Source of the DNA: Polytrichum commune
Lineage: Eukaryota > Streptophyta > Polytrichopsida > Polytrichales > Polytrichaceae
Direction of reading: 5' to 3'
NCBI GenBank assembly: GCA_950295325.1
Contig: OX485804.1
Span: forward strand, 68,114,033 to 68,178,032
Length of the DNA stretch: 64,000 nucleotides
Under the pieces are notes generated by a model, which did not search any database, was not told the origin of the DNA, and was given only the letters and a program-made list of their open reading frames with translations. Numbering within the stretch: the first letter of the stretch is position 1; each line of letters begins with the position of its first letter. Made by a program: the position numbers and the translations under genes. Of the stretch, positions 34,880 to 48,377 are shown piece by piece.

Positions 34880-35623
34880 AGTCTCCAATTCACCATCCAC
34901 TTTCTACTCCAAATTGCCTTTAAAAAGCCAAAGGAGCCAATTGAACTTTCAAGAGATTTATGGCCTTGCTCTTGGAAACAGCTCTCAAATCCTGCACTGG
35001 GAAACTTGAAATATTTCCCGAGAGATGCCATGGACAATTTAATCAATTGTGTGTCAAGGCTCACGCCTCAAACTGAGAACCACACCTTCTGGGCAAATAC
35101 CAGCCTCTTTGCTATGGATAAAAGGTTTGAAGACATGTTCACATGACAAAAAGTGTTCGTTTGTACATTTAATCCAAAACCGGTCAAAGTTTTCCTTGCG
35201 ACTAATGTCATTAGGGTTTCTAGAGATGAATGTCTTGCATACTTTAGTTCCCATCACTTAGATTTGCCTCACAGTGCAGGACACAGACTCCTAATCAGAT
35301 TGGAAGAGTGCAACATGAATTTGTTTTAGTACCATCCCTTTGGAGGAACTCCACAGACGGCTTATCTGATGCCCCTTCAAAATCTTGGCTCAAATCTTCC
35401 TTGTAATCAAGAACCTACTTTTACCCAACACAAATGTGCAGAAAAAGGAAACATTTTACCAAATAAAAAGACTAATAAATTCTTACAGCTTGTGCAATCC
35501 AACATATTGCATAAAAACACTAGAGGCCCAACACTTTACTGTGACCTCCCTTTGCAAATAGGTTTGAGGTCTTCTCCTGCTGATGCTAACAATGCTCTAA
35601 ATGTACATGGTCACAAGAAGTGA
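34880..35623 (+). pseudogene. Decayed open frame next to CBL, paralogue of 5.0-5.7 kb
   Basis: Read with interruptions, the plus strand gives KEPIELSRDLWPCSW, MDKRFEDMF, FNPKPVKVFLATNVIRVSRD, SAGHRLLIRLEECN and MPLQNLGSNLPCNQEP, ending NALNVHGHKK. At least two in-frame stops separate these parts. I cannot identify the family. It ends about 45 bases beyond the CBL stop codon in opposite orientation, so it may overlap the CBL 3' UTR. Confidence 0.4.
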
Positions 35624-35666
35624 CTGACAGGAGCCATTGATGTTTGTGCTCCATGTGTATCCAACA

Positions 35667-38600
35667 TCATGTGAAATCAAGTGTGTCATCCACTCCAGTA
35701 TTGAAGACGAAACTGGGGAATGATGCTGTGATATTCCTGCAGTGATATTTCAGTGGGCTAATTAGAAAAAGCATTTTGTTTCTTTGTATTTGGATCATCT
35801 AGTGCACTTTAGTGATTCTTTAGCCAGGTCGGATGAGTTAGATCATGTGTCTCATATCATCATAAAAACCAAATACAAGAGTCTCAATATGCATAGCAAT
35901 AAGGTGACCTACTTCATGGTTCATTGACACAAATACACAGCACACACACTTAATACAATATGGATTTTAGTGCTTGTCCAATAATAGATCAGTATTCTAA
36001 TTTTGCCTAAAGAACTTGACTCTCAATCTTGGTCATTACTTGAGGTAAGGAAGCGTCATGTTCTTCATCAAAGAAGGATGGTGCATGACCAGATTGTGCC
36101 ACTCCTCCCGGTCAATGCGACCATCGCTCTTTGTGTCTGCTTCTTCAAAGGTCTGATTTCCACATCAATAGCATTATGAGTATACTTCTTCATCCACTGC
36201 AGATGTAACAATGTATGCCACCCTCAGAATATGTCACCAATGCTTCTTTTGGACTACAAAAACCACAAAGGCCATAAAATAGGCTGAAAGGACTGGCAGA
36301 ATTATACAGATGTACACACGAGGAGGTATGGCAACTCGACCTTATCCAATATCTCTTCAATGACTTCATCGGTCAGATCCATATTCGATTCCCTCAGCAA
36401 TGCATCCAGCATTTGCTTCACCTGCCATAGTATAGTATTCTTATCGGTTTATCTATAGATATCATCCTCTTAATACAGAGACAAAAATCTTTGTTTCAGA
36501 CTCAGTACTGACATCCCAACCAAATTCAGTCAAGTTACAGATAGTTTAAACATGTTCCAAGGAGGCTTGTGATGTGGCTACAAATGCCAATCGAGTCAAT
36601 TAAGACGTTTGCAGATTAAAGGAACAAGAAGGCAGGATGTTCAAGTACCTCTTCCCGTTCAATGTAGCCTGTTTCACGCAGGTCGTACAACCTGTATGTA
36701 ACTGCAATAGAACCACACAGATTTGGGTGACTTCCGAGACAAATGACTGAAAATGGTAAATATGAATGACCAACAGTACAATTTGCATGATACACTTTTC
36801 TGTGATCTAGTTTAGACTTCATGTGGACTGTATTGGAAGAAACTCACTGTGCACTCAACCAAAATGTCTCACTATTCAGACGCTCAAGTGCACACAAAGG
36901 ACCCAATCTTGTAAGAAAATCCACAAGTGACGTCTCACTATTCAGAAGCTCCAATACAGACCGAGGACCCATACTAATAAGAGCATTCACGAGTTACAGG
37001 GCGGGCTGCTTCGGTAGCATATGACTTAATTGCTGTTCTGAGCAGAATGCTATATCCATTCGTTACGTAATTGTGCACCCTCTAGATTTTCACATTGTGG
37101 ATAGAAGAACAGGAAGTTGAAATTGGATTCTTAGAGAGCAAGCCTTACAGTCAATCTTATCTTCAGGAGGTGCATTTGGGTGAAACACGCTTAGTGACCG
37201 CACAAACTCGCCAAACTCAATCACGCCATTCTGTTTCTTATCGAAAAGATCAAACACCTGCAGAACAAAAGCCGAAACAACCACTATCAACAAAAAAGCC
37301 CACCATCTAACGACTATGTCAGGTTTTGCCTACTTAACTCAGATGTGTTTATTAATTACTATTGCAATGATGACCAACAGCCTCTGCACAATTGTGTGAC
37401 GACCAGTTAGCCTCAGAAACAAGGTTAGGAGAATATTCATTACCCGGTCCACAAATAAGTTTTCCATCCTGCTGTTCCTAAATATTGCAAGCTGAAACTC
37501 TTCCTGCGAGCAAGTATGCATGTTAAAATGAGCGTGCCAAATGTTACAGATAAGGAAACCACAGGTTGAAGTCCAAAAACTTTCTAAGGTTATTAGAACG
37601 ACAGTCTGAGTTTCATTGCCACATTCGTCTAAAATACTTGACCTGAACATCACTGTGCAGAGATTGAAGCGATCAGCACACAGAACAACACATATTAACC
37701 CCTTATTTGTATTATCTTTGTTCTGCAGCAAATCCCACCACATCTGCTTAGGTCCTGAACATCCATGAAGAGCTGCGGGTTTGGATCAACATGCAATTGG
37801 ATATAATGAGCATACAACACACATTTGCTAATTTCGAGAAGGGCTCCATAAAGTAAACTGATGATTCCTAATTCAAAGAAAGACCTTCTGGCCTGCACAG
37901 TCTTACTGAGAAATGATAAGTGCTTGCAAGCAGTAAACTGTCCCAATTGCTTTGCAGTATCTGAATTCCTTTGACTCGAAATAGTGGTAGATAATTGGAA
38001 AAAAGAAGGGCAGGCTTTCGTGTGAACCTTGTGTATGAGGCCATCGTCAATCACAGAACTGCTGATTTTCTTAAAAAGCTCATAGAGAGCCTCCACCTCG
38101 TTCACGCTGACTGAGCCACAATCATTTCCGAAGTGATTCAGAAGAGTTTTGTGACTTTCAGGATAGCGAACAAGGCACAAAAATTTAAGCTTGTTTCCTC
38201 CTAGTTAGATGCAATCCTCTACAGATGCAAAGGCGGTGGCTACTGGTCTACTTGGACGATATATCTCTACTATGCAGATTCTAAATTTTCTGAATACTTG
38301 ATCGTTTCTTAAAACTTAACAAGCATCGCTTACATTCCATTTTCTGCGTCTGCCAATCTGCAAGGACATTGTTTCTCTTCATATAACAAGTCAATCGACA
38401 TGCATCATCTAACCCTTGCTATACTTACAAAGAGGTTTATGCACAGGTGATTGAAGTCTGAGATTCACAAAGAAAGAGAGCAATGAAAGAGAACAGGGGA
38501 GATTAATTCGACCGAAGAAAGTGATTATGTACAGCTATAAAATTGCAAAGCCTTGCATGGTAAAGTGAACAACTCTTGATTCTTGCACATGTTTGAGTGA

Positions 38601-39606
38601 AAGTGATTCAAAACAATATTCTAACTTTGAATTTAGTGAAAAAAAAGATCATAAACATTTAATAAACATATTGATCTACAAAGTCAAGCAATTTATGTTG
38701 ACAAAAACAATCTCAAAAAAAGTTTACATATTTTAAAAGATGGTGTAAGTGGGTGTGCAAGTGTTGATATTGAACAAGTAATTGTCAAAATTTTGCATAA
38801 AGCATGATAAAATTACATTGAAGTAACAATTTTGTACAAAAATATTTGATGATGACCTCAAGTGTATAATGAATTCAAAGAATATGAAAAATAAACAAAA
38901 TAAATAAATACAGTTCAAAATAGTTAAGGTCATGAAATTCACGTCCAGAACCAAATCTAACGATTTGCTTCTAAGCATCACTTTTAATGATAAGTTTAGA
39001 AGATCTCATCTTGGTATTGTACATTTGAGTACTTAACACAACAATAGAGGCCACCATGAAAAATATACAACTTTAACAACATTTTGCTATTACTTTTAAG
39101 CATGTGAACAAAAAAACTATGATTCTAAGATACCGAAGCACTTCTTTGGTACACTTTACAATGCCTTGCACCCCGTTCTTGAAGTTAATCAGATCGATTT
39201 ACAAAGACAGCACACTCCAATGATTAGGCTGATTGATATTGTTGAGTCCAGGATTTTAATTTGAAACTTTACATTCAGGAGTCTCACCGCAACAGTTCTG
39301 CTATACTTTAGGGAATCCAAACGACGGCTGCCAACTTTCTGCCATGGCTGACAGCACTTCTCTTCCAGAACTGCAACTCATTCTGACTTTTGCATACATA
39401 CCGCTATGTATCAGTATGATGCTTCGCACAAGGCAGCTGCACAATTTCGTCAAGGATATATACGGGGACTCACAAGCTGTTTCGTTAGCGAGAAGCACAG
39501 GGTTTTCATAGCCAGGCGGTTTTTTGAAACTCGTCGCCAGCAAGCAGCTTTTGAGGAGGCTCACAACATCGTTCAGCGCCACTAGAAGAGGCAGAATTAG
39601 CGACAT
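35667..39606 (-). CDS. CBL10: Calcineurin B-like calcium sensor, CBL10 type
   Basis: Eight exons on the minus strand: 39606-39474, 38110-38028, 37503-37444, 37257-37149, 36701-36649, 36421-36341, 36152-36040 and 35736-35667. All borders are GT-AG and the phases fit, giving 233 residues. The N-terminus ([20 protein letters not shown]) is hydrophobic and lacks the MGC myristoylation start, as in the CBL10 group, which anchors by a membrane segment. Four EF-hands follow: the first is the shortened CBL type ([15 protein letters not shown]), then [30 protein letters not shown] and [15 protein letters not shown]. The C-terminus holds FPSF (about residues 217-220), the motif whose serine CIPK kinases phosphorylate. 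Family role: calcium-dependent recruitment of CIPK kinases to membranes in salt and ion homeostasis. Exon 7 would otherwise read into a stop (CTCAAGTAA) if the last intron is retained, removing FPSF. Confidence 0.9.
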
Positions 39607-39957
39607 GAGATCTTCTTCGAGACTCGCCACCGCGGCCCCTGGAAGTACGAGTTCAAAAATGTGGTGAAATTTCCAACAGAGCAAAGGCCTTAAACAAAGT
39701 CTTCAACCAATGGCGCGCTTCATCGAAACTCTCTTAAATCCACATAGGACTGAACAATTTCTTGCCAAGTTCAAGTTAGCAACGGCATGTGTACCTTGAC
39801 TCAAAGAAATTGATGAAACATCGTCAAGACACAATACCAAATATGAGAAGATCGGATGAGCGGAATACCGGGGACGCATGGTAAGTTAAACATGTGAGTA
39901 TTCCCGGTTATTCGCTAAAATTGATGTTGCGCTCTGAGAACTCCAAAGACTTTGATA

Positions 39958-40288
39958 ACAGATTTCTCTCACTCTGTCTGCCGAATCCAAGAACCGGGGA
40001 ACCATATTCTACTGTCCGATCTCTCTTTGCCTCTATCTAGTCCTAACGAATCGGCCAATTTCGCTCCAAAGCCTAGCCATTCTACGCCTCTCTATTTCTA
40101 TTACGAGCTCGCGTAGAGACTTCTCTCACCCTGTCTACTAAATTCGCGAATCAGAAAACCGCAAACCATATTCCACTCAGTGATGTTTCTTAGTCTCCAT
40201 CAAGTCCTGATGAATCAGCTATATCTCCCCAAACCAAATTCACTCCACGCCTCTCTGCTTAAGTGACTTCTATGAAAGCTTGCGAAAC
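39958..40288. repeat. Two-copy tandem repeat upstream of CBL
   Basis: Units start at about 39958 and 40115, each with a TTCTCTCAC.CTGTCT core, then (A/G)AACC.TATTC(T/C)AC and, further on, CTC(C/T)A(T/C).(T/A)AGTCCT.A(T/C)GAATC and ACGCCTCTCT. The second unit is slightly longer. It lies 350-700 bases before the CBL start codon, in the probable promoter or leader. Confidence 0.65.
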
Positions 40289-40433
40289 TACTTAAAATTA
40301 GGGCACCTGGAGATGTTGAAATCAAGTCACACGCCACGCCTCTCCGAAGCTCCAAAACGCAGCCAGGCTCATCCACACTCGAGGATCTGGACATCAGTTG
40401 ATGCAGTACAGGTACGTGAGACATAACTTTAAC

Positions 40434-42990
40434 TTACGGCATAACTGTTTCTTTTCTCAAGAAACAGGAACAAGAAGATTTAAAATAATATTGAAAGAAT
40501 AACTTGTGGCGGGGATGAGAACGGACAAGTGGAATAACAAATCCAATGAGTGCGGGAGTAAATCCTGTAGCTCCGACTTCGTCGATTGCCGCGCGATGCT
40601 TCGCGCGTGTCCGCTGCGTCCTGTGCACGTTGTTAGTTCGATGGAGTGCAGCCCCGAAGTTGCTTTCTTGGGGGCTGCCCTGGCAACGATTTTGCTTCAC
40701 CACACAACACCTCCCCAGAGGGGATACTGAATGGTCGGAGATGACCCCAACTAAACTACCGGAGGATAGTGGAAAGGTACCCAAACTGGACGGAGTGGTT
40801 GGCGGTTCGATTCCCGACTCTGAAATCGTTTATATAATTGACGGAAACTAGCCAAGTGGTCAAGCACCTCCTGTGTTTCAAGAAAAAAAAAGAAAAAAAA
40901 GAGGGGATATTAAAAACATTAATACCCGTCATACAGGTTTGTTGTTGATTCATCCAATTTATTATTACATGAAGGAGCGTGCCTTTCATTTGCAACCGGG
41001 AGACAGTTCCAGCCGCGGAAACAAGCCCGCCCTTCTCATGCATGCAGCAATGAACGGGAAGAATTGATTTGTGGTTACAAATGGACCAGTTGGGTTTGAG
41101 AAATATGCTTTTGAAGTTCAAGACTTTCAAGATAATGATTGATCCTATTAGAGGATTCTATGGAATATACCTCAAATTTATGAAGGGATGTTGCAAGGTC
41201 ACAACATGTGACCGGTTGGTCTTGGAAACACCACTAAGATCTCGACCGATTGTGCATGCTCAACAATCTCCATGGACATTGGATGCGGGACATGTGGATA
41301 TCTTAAATGAAGAAAAACTTATGTATTGACTGAGACTTGGCTGGATAAAATAAGACTTAACTAGATAAATTGGGATTTAATTGGAATTACTACCGGAAGA
41401 TGCAATGTTTTGAAACTCGATGTTGTGTTACACTCGAAACTTATTGCTACACCGTTTATGGTATTTAGTGTCCCTTCGTATTTGGGATTATGCAATGTTA
41501 TAACTTCTTATGATAGGTTTCGTTGTGTATCTACAAAGATTAAGTAGGTTATATGGACACTATTCAACCGCATTACAAAGTTTTAGGGCTAAGGGTTCAC
41601 AACACATAAGGTAGAAGCACCCAATTCCAACACCAACTTTTCTCCAAGGTGGGCAACTATGTACTTCAACAAGAGCACTAAATGTATTATTCTAAGGACT
41701 TCAAACGCAACTCATTGGTTATTGAAGACAAAATGTTGATGATTACCACTGTCCATTTGAGGGGGCTTATGTCACTTGAAAGGGTCAAGTGAGGTTCTTG
41801 AGGTCCGTGGATCAACCTAACACAATCAACATCAAGGATAGCAAGATTGGAGTGCTTTAGAATTGTTCTCACAAAAGCTTTATCCTCAAGAAGAGATTTA
41901 GAGTATCATTGACAATCATCAATATAAAATGAAAAGCCCGTTATGTTATCTGTAATTTCAATTTATTTTTGTTGAACGATATAGCTACCAAGCCGATGTT
42001 CGGCGCGGGCCATCGCAATCTATATACAATGCACAATGACATTGCAATGGTGGTGGTGGTGTTGCTGCTGCTGTTGCCATCGTCCCGCCGTTCCACACCA
42101 TTTCATATAGGCAGGGGAGTGATGTGTCATATGTATAGGTGCAAGAGGGTAGGATGGCATGGACGCATGCTACACTAAGTATTGTATTTAGTGTCGTATG
42201 ATATTTTATGTCATTGTGGTAATTTTTCTAATGACATTGAATGTTTTGAATAAGTTTATACATATTGTCATGGACGATTGACATTTGGTTGAAACCCATG
42301 CCAATTACTAAAACAAGGTTTGGTATATTCTACATCTTAACATTTATGTGATAAAATATTGTCATGGATGATTGAAATCTGGATGAAAAACCACTCAGTA
42401 AGAGACAGTAAAAGCACCATCGTAATTTGTAATGCCCCAAAAATTATATGGAATGGGGAGAGTGATATTTTGGTTGTGGGATGATCTTCCGTTGTTATGA
42501 ACCAAGTGGAAACTTACCCCTATAATGACCCTCTAACTGGTAAAACATGATCATCGTAAGAAAAAACAATCTCCCATTCAGGCTAATGTACAAAAACATC
42601 GACATTTATGTTATTTATTTTGTTATGTACTAAGTGAAAATAATTGTGGTAGACATTGAGTGTTGTATGAATTCTAACATTCTAAAGAATTTGAGTTTGA
42701 TGTCCTTCTTGTGGTTGAGGCATGGTGGTTTTTGATTGTGATGATCAATTTCAAGAATGTGCATTGCAAATGTAACTTGGTTATTTTGTACGTGAATGAT
42801 ATACATCCGCTTTCATGTTTTCATGTTGTTCTCTACACATGAGTTGGATGTGAAGTGTGATTATGCACACGATGTTCACGTTTAAGCAAGCAACGAATGC
42901 ATGTGATTGTTAAAGGTGGTGATAAGTTTGCCGAACTTGTGCACAAATATGATGGGTTGATATAATGTAGATGTTATACTCCAAATCTAT
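40434..42990. other. CBL upstream spacer, no supported gene
   Basis: A GC-rich patch (40546-40780) has open frames on both strands but no recognisable protein. At 40800-40830 a pol III B-box-like GGTTCGATTCCCG is followed by a TAGCCAAGTGGT A-box-like motif and an A-rich tract (40884-40902), so a truncated SINE is possible. From 41 kb on the sequence is AT-rich repeat DNA. A GGTGGTGGTGGTG microsatellite lies near 42048. Confidence 0.45.
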
Positions 42991-43527
42991 GTGAGAATTG
43001 ATATGTAAGTAAAATTGGACTGAGGTTTAGGTTATAACTAACATGTTGAATTGCATGGCAACTTCCTTTGATAGAATATGCCATTATGATAATATTTTAA
43101 AAAAATTGATTAAATTTTCATTATTTGTTGATTGATTGTATAGGCATGGATCACAATGAGGTACACCCATTTTTAATGTTATGTCTCAATATCATATCAT
43201 TCAAATGAGTACCGAGGATTCCCCTATCTCCCATTGAATTTTAGATAGGTATATTGAAACTACATTGACAAATCCGCTCATGGAATTGAGGCAAGGACCA
43301 AATAGGTAAGCTTTTACAATACATCTGATTTTTCTCACATACAAGCATGAAGTGGATAGCATGGTGTTAGATCTTTGAACTAAGTTACCATAAGTGCAGC
43401 GAAATCTTGGTGGTTGTCATTGTGGGATTTTGGGTATCAATGTGTGCACACATGAGTTTTCATGGCGATCATGAGCATTACCTCACCGCTAAAGGGAACG
43501 GAGCTTGAGTTGAGCTCATCGCGCTTA

Positions 43528-44966
43528 GGGGCAGTTTACACTATGGACCACGAAGTCAGACCGGGTTGCTATAAGAGTGTTGATTGGATGTTGAACTCGT
43601 CTTGGGACCACTTCGGTTTACACTAAGGGAAAAATGACAGAGGGATCATGAAGGTCGAGGTCCCCGAAATACAATTTTCAAGGCCTAATAAATGCATTGA
43701 TATGGTCCAATGGGTTTTGCGGTGAGAGAGGCAAGAGAGGTGGTATGGTAGGAAAAGGCAGGGGCCCATGGCAGAGATATGCCGTTAAAATGATTTTTAG
43801 ATTAAATTTTGTTGGGTGCTTTATATACAACTTTTCCCACGAGGCAAGGCATACTTTTCAGAATCTATATGATGTATTGAATCTTGAGAAGCAAGTCAGC
43901 CCTCTACGTGCCTAGATCATATTATAGCCCATGAGACATATCATTTCCTTTCATGCCCTACCCCTTAAACTTGCTCCCACATGTTTCATTAAACAATGTG
44001 CGACATCTAGAACTCAAGAATTTGAGTTCAGATTTGTATTTTTCTGGTCTACCAACTGATATGTTTGGAATTTGGGGGCTTGTAATATACCATTGGAGAG
44101 GTCTTGAAATTAACTTTCCAACGGTTTATTACACGCCCCAAAATTTCTAAAAATTACAGTTGAAAAAGAAAAGAATACATTTGTAGTCGTATAGTGACTG
44201 TAGATCAGGGTGGTCACAAGTTTTGCAATGGGAAAACGATTGTGGTTTTTTTTCCACTTAGTTTTCTACTACACTAAATATGAACGCATACACTAAATAT
44301 CAATAACCATGTCAAAGTAAGTAACATTAAATGTAAATTCAAACACTAAATCTCAACTAAGGTAATATGTGGGAGTTACATGTTTTAATTTAGTGTTAGT
44401 AAGGATATGAAAAAATAAAAATAACAATGATAAAAGAAGAATTCCAACATATCTTCTAGCAAATCTTCTAACACTAATTATCAAAGAATTGAAAATTAGT
44501 GTTGAGCAAGGTACGGTGGTAACAACATTAAATTTAAACAAATACTAAATATCTTATTTAATGTAGTGACAACACAAGGTACATGTCACACGTAAATTAC
44601 ATTAAACATGTACATATTAAATCGCTCATTTTTTTTTGTAAAGATTGTTGTGAGGAGATTTGCAAGCCACATCCTCGACACATTGAACAAGAAGTGAAGG
44701 CAAGTGAAGCCCAAGAGAAGACGAGAGAATGGTCAAACTTGATATTTTTGTCAACACTGCCCTTTTTGGGCATGTATTTTTATAAAAATCAGCACATTCA
44801 CTTTCTGGTGCATAGTCATTCTTCTTGGTCCACATTCAATTTACACGTGGTGAGGGGCCCAAGGCTTTCAAAACTAATTTTTAAGAAGTCGGATCATGGA
44901 AGTTGGACCACGAACTCAGACCATTGAAAAAGGCCCTCTTCCATGGTCCATAGTGTAAACCGCCTC
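43528..44966. mobile_element. PIF/Harbinger-like element, 1439 bp
   Basis: The ends GGGGCAGTTTACACTATGGA and the near-complement TCCATAGTGTAAACCGCCTC are flanked by TTA on both sides. The paralogous block near 7057 has the uninterrupted sequence. Internal frames (43697-43915, 43953-44150, 44583-44927) are short and unrelated to known transposases by eye. Its ends resemble those of 49515-50070 (GGGGCACTTTATATTA). Confidence 0.82.
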
Positions 44967-47842
44967 TTAGTTTAGTTATATCCCGGATTGTGGAGATGCC
45001 ACACGCCCTTATCCACGTTTTGTTGGGGCCTTTGCCGGTTGGCACGAGTTAGAGCATTATGGCACAAGCTCAAGGGATTATGACACGAGGGCAAGCCAAT
45101 AATGGGTAGGCCTCTTCGTACATCATGGGCCCTTTATTGGTGGCTATGCAAACTTTACAATTGGGCAGCCTAAGTTGAACTCGGGCAACGTTTGGGCGAC
45201 ACCATGTGCCATGAAGCTATGGCTCAATTATTGGTTTATTTGCCCGATTGGCTTGGTTTGAACCCAAGAAAGCCTGACCGGTGTGTTTTCCAAAAAAAAA
45301 ACCCTCGGCCACAAACTTTTAGAAACGCAATTTCTACCACAATTTCCAAACACATTTGTTGTGGTCAACTGTTAAACCAAAAATTTCAAAAACAAATCGG
45401 ACTGTCAGATCTTGGTAAATTTGTTGGCTCTGTATGTAGGACAGAGACTATGCATCAACTTCTTCGTTTCAAGAGCAAATTTCCTAACCACTTTGTGTTC
45501 ACACTTGGACGTTACTTGTTCTTGTTATTTTTGGTCCACTTTATGTAATGTGGATGTTAACTATAGTTTATATATATATATAAAAGTGCTCCCTAGTTAA
45601 CTATAGTTATTCCGGCAGTTCTTGATTATTTATTTTCAAAATTTCGGGTGATAAGTGAGTAGTTTCAATCCTTGACCCGTATTTGAAAAGAAGGTGCATC
45701 AAATCCAAGAAAAGTTTGGTATAGTGAATAGCCATGGATTGGCATGTGCAAAGTAATCAACTACAATTGTAGTCTTTCATAGCAAAGGACAGAGCCTCAC
45801 GGTTCTACCGTTTTCTTGTTTCTTTTGCATTTGATTGTTGTGTCGACTGCTATTTTGCAATCGACTACCATGTCAATTGTAAAGCAGTAGTCGACATGAT
45901 TGTTGACCAGGGGGTTGACCGCGTCAGTTGGGTAAATTGTTAGATATTACCCCCCCCCCCTGCCGATGTGAATGTTTTGGTCCGGCGTCAAGTTGTTGTC
46001 ACATGACGTGACGGATGTTGATGTGAAATCCTTGGGGATTAATGACATCAAATACCTCACCTTTATGAAGATTCGGCCAAACCATGGTTCCGTAACACTA
46101 GTATGTCTTAGAATGCACATTCTTAGTCACTCGTCCACCTATTGATAGATAAGTTACATATTACACCACTCCTCTCATTTATTTCTTACATATTTGATAT
46201 GGTTAATGAACTATCTTCACATTGGGTAAAACCAACAATTTTTCCCTTTCTTTCTAATTTCTTTCTTTTCTTCTTAAACCTATTATTGTGGATTGTGGAT
46301 TGTCATGCATAGAATGTCTTTCAAGCTTCGTAGGGACTCTCTCATGAATTGAGTGGAATCCTTGAAAGCTATGTGTAGTATCTAGATATTAGCTTGAAAT
46401 GCAATTGGTTAGAAGGTAGGTTACTTACTAGGAAAGATATGTTTTCTTGATGACTGGGACATGGATAAACATTCCTCGCCCGCCGCCTAATAACTTTCGT
46501 CAACGTGCCCTTTGGTGTATGCAACCAATTGTCATGCTTCAATATCCTCTTTATGAAAGCTTAGGATTGAGAAGGAAATTGTTGGATTTTTGATGTAATC
46601 AAAACTACTCGTAGACTTGGAATCTAATACTTGTTATGGAGAGAAAAAATGCTCAATGTTGGACATTCTTGTTTAAGAGTAATTAGGTACAAATGAATGA
46701 TTTTGCACGTACTAGGATAGACATTTGAATGGAATTGCTTTCCCACCACTTCCAACATAGCCCCAATTTTTAACAAGTGGTAACCGATGAGGTTTTTAAC
46801 TTGGGAACCAATGGCTTCATTGGGATGACCTCCCATTATGGCGAATGAACACTATCACATGCAACTATCATCCAACACACACACACACACACAAAAACAA
46901 AAAACTCACCAAAAAATCACACATCAAATGAAACGGTGTACAACAACACGAGGCATCCACATAGAATATATGCAACCGAGTTGTTTGTTGTTGAGGGTGC
47001 ATAATTTAAAGTGTGTGAGGCTTACAATTAAGTGCACCCGTGTCTTTTGTGCTTGCTCCAATGTGTCGACACCAACTAGCACAGTGCCAATCAATGATGT
47101 AGATTCCTTTTGGAGGGTTGCTAAGGCCTAGTTGGAGATGCCAATTTTTTTGATGTGGCGGCCCAAGTACCATAGTACCTTATCAATTCCGGAACAATAT
47201 AATAAGTCTCTTGGGTGAAGGTGCCTCATGTCACATTGTGGTTGGTTGAGCATGTGAAGAAGTTGATTCGGCTTAGATATCCATTCTAAACTTGACTAGA
47301 AAAGTGGCTAGTACAATGGCAAAGTCTTTCGAGTCAAAGAATCACAAAGAAGGTAAATAAGCGGACTTGGAAACATACGTTGTTTGGCTCTACAACCACT
47401 TGTTGTGGGACTCTACGCAACAAAGACATTAGGGCAAGGTGATTCGCAAATCCAAATCGTGGGCATAGCCAATTTCCTCAAAGTATTTGGAACTCGTACG
47501 AATTTCTTATTCATTGTCAAAGTGAAGATTCTATTTTTGATTTTGATGACTATTTCAAAGTCTTCTCCCCCCTCCCATTATGTTGACATTTGAGTTTAGA
47601 ACGGTTAACAAATTCTTAATACAATAATAGTCCAATCTCTTTGAAATGCACGTCTTTATGGTGTTCATTTTTAGATCCCCATCCAACCACACAACAATCC
47701 AATATATCTATCCAACCAAAATAAGTAATTGAGCAAGACATGCTTACCTGACTTTAAATTGAGTCGTTTGACTCTACCAATGGAGAAATCAAGTCTTAGA
47801 TCTCGCGTACAAAGGATTTATGGAAATTTCACACATGATACT

Positions 47843-48024
47843 AACATAACATTGTTAAGCAGTGTGCATCCGTTCATGTCGGCCTAGAGAATATAACCAT
47901 GGGATGCCCCAACCTAGTGCAAGGAGACTCAAATTAAGACTCAATTTGCACTAGGTTGGGGCATCGCATGGTTATATTCTCTAGGCCCACATGAATGAAC
48001 GCACACTGCTAAATAATGTTATGA
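47843..48024. mobile_element. Hairpin MITE, second copy
   Basis: Long near-perfect palindrome with arms such as GCAGTGTGCATCCGTTCATG and CCATGGGATGCCCCAACCTA and their complements. The outer arms continue as CATAACATT / AATGTTATG. The homologue at 9118-9304 is more decayed. Confidence 0.65.
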
Positions 48025-48377
48025 ACTTAATGACTTAGTGGTGAATATAAGAAAGCCTAATTCGCTTACTTGGCTTAAACAAAAACATGTAGTTGAGTGG
48101 AGTGTGGATCTAAGAATGGACACCAAAAAACCTTGCGTAGAAATTATGAGCTCAAAATTTGTTAACCATTCAAGGTTGAATATTCAACACAATTGTGTGT
48201 GTGTGTGTGTGTTGGGGGGGGGGGGGGTGGGACCTATACGATCATATAATGAGCTTGAGATTCTTCACTTTAATAATGGATAAGATATTCATATGAGCCC
48301 TGAAATTTATGAGAAAAATGGCCATGAACACAATTTCAAAAGGCCAATCACCCATACACTAATCGCGTGGTTCATAT

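Noticed and set aside
34546-35064. 172-codon minus-strand frame
   Set aside because: It runs across the CACTA element border and antisense to the decayed plus-strand frame, so it is a chance opening.
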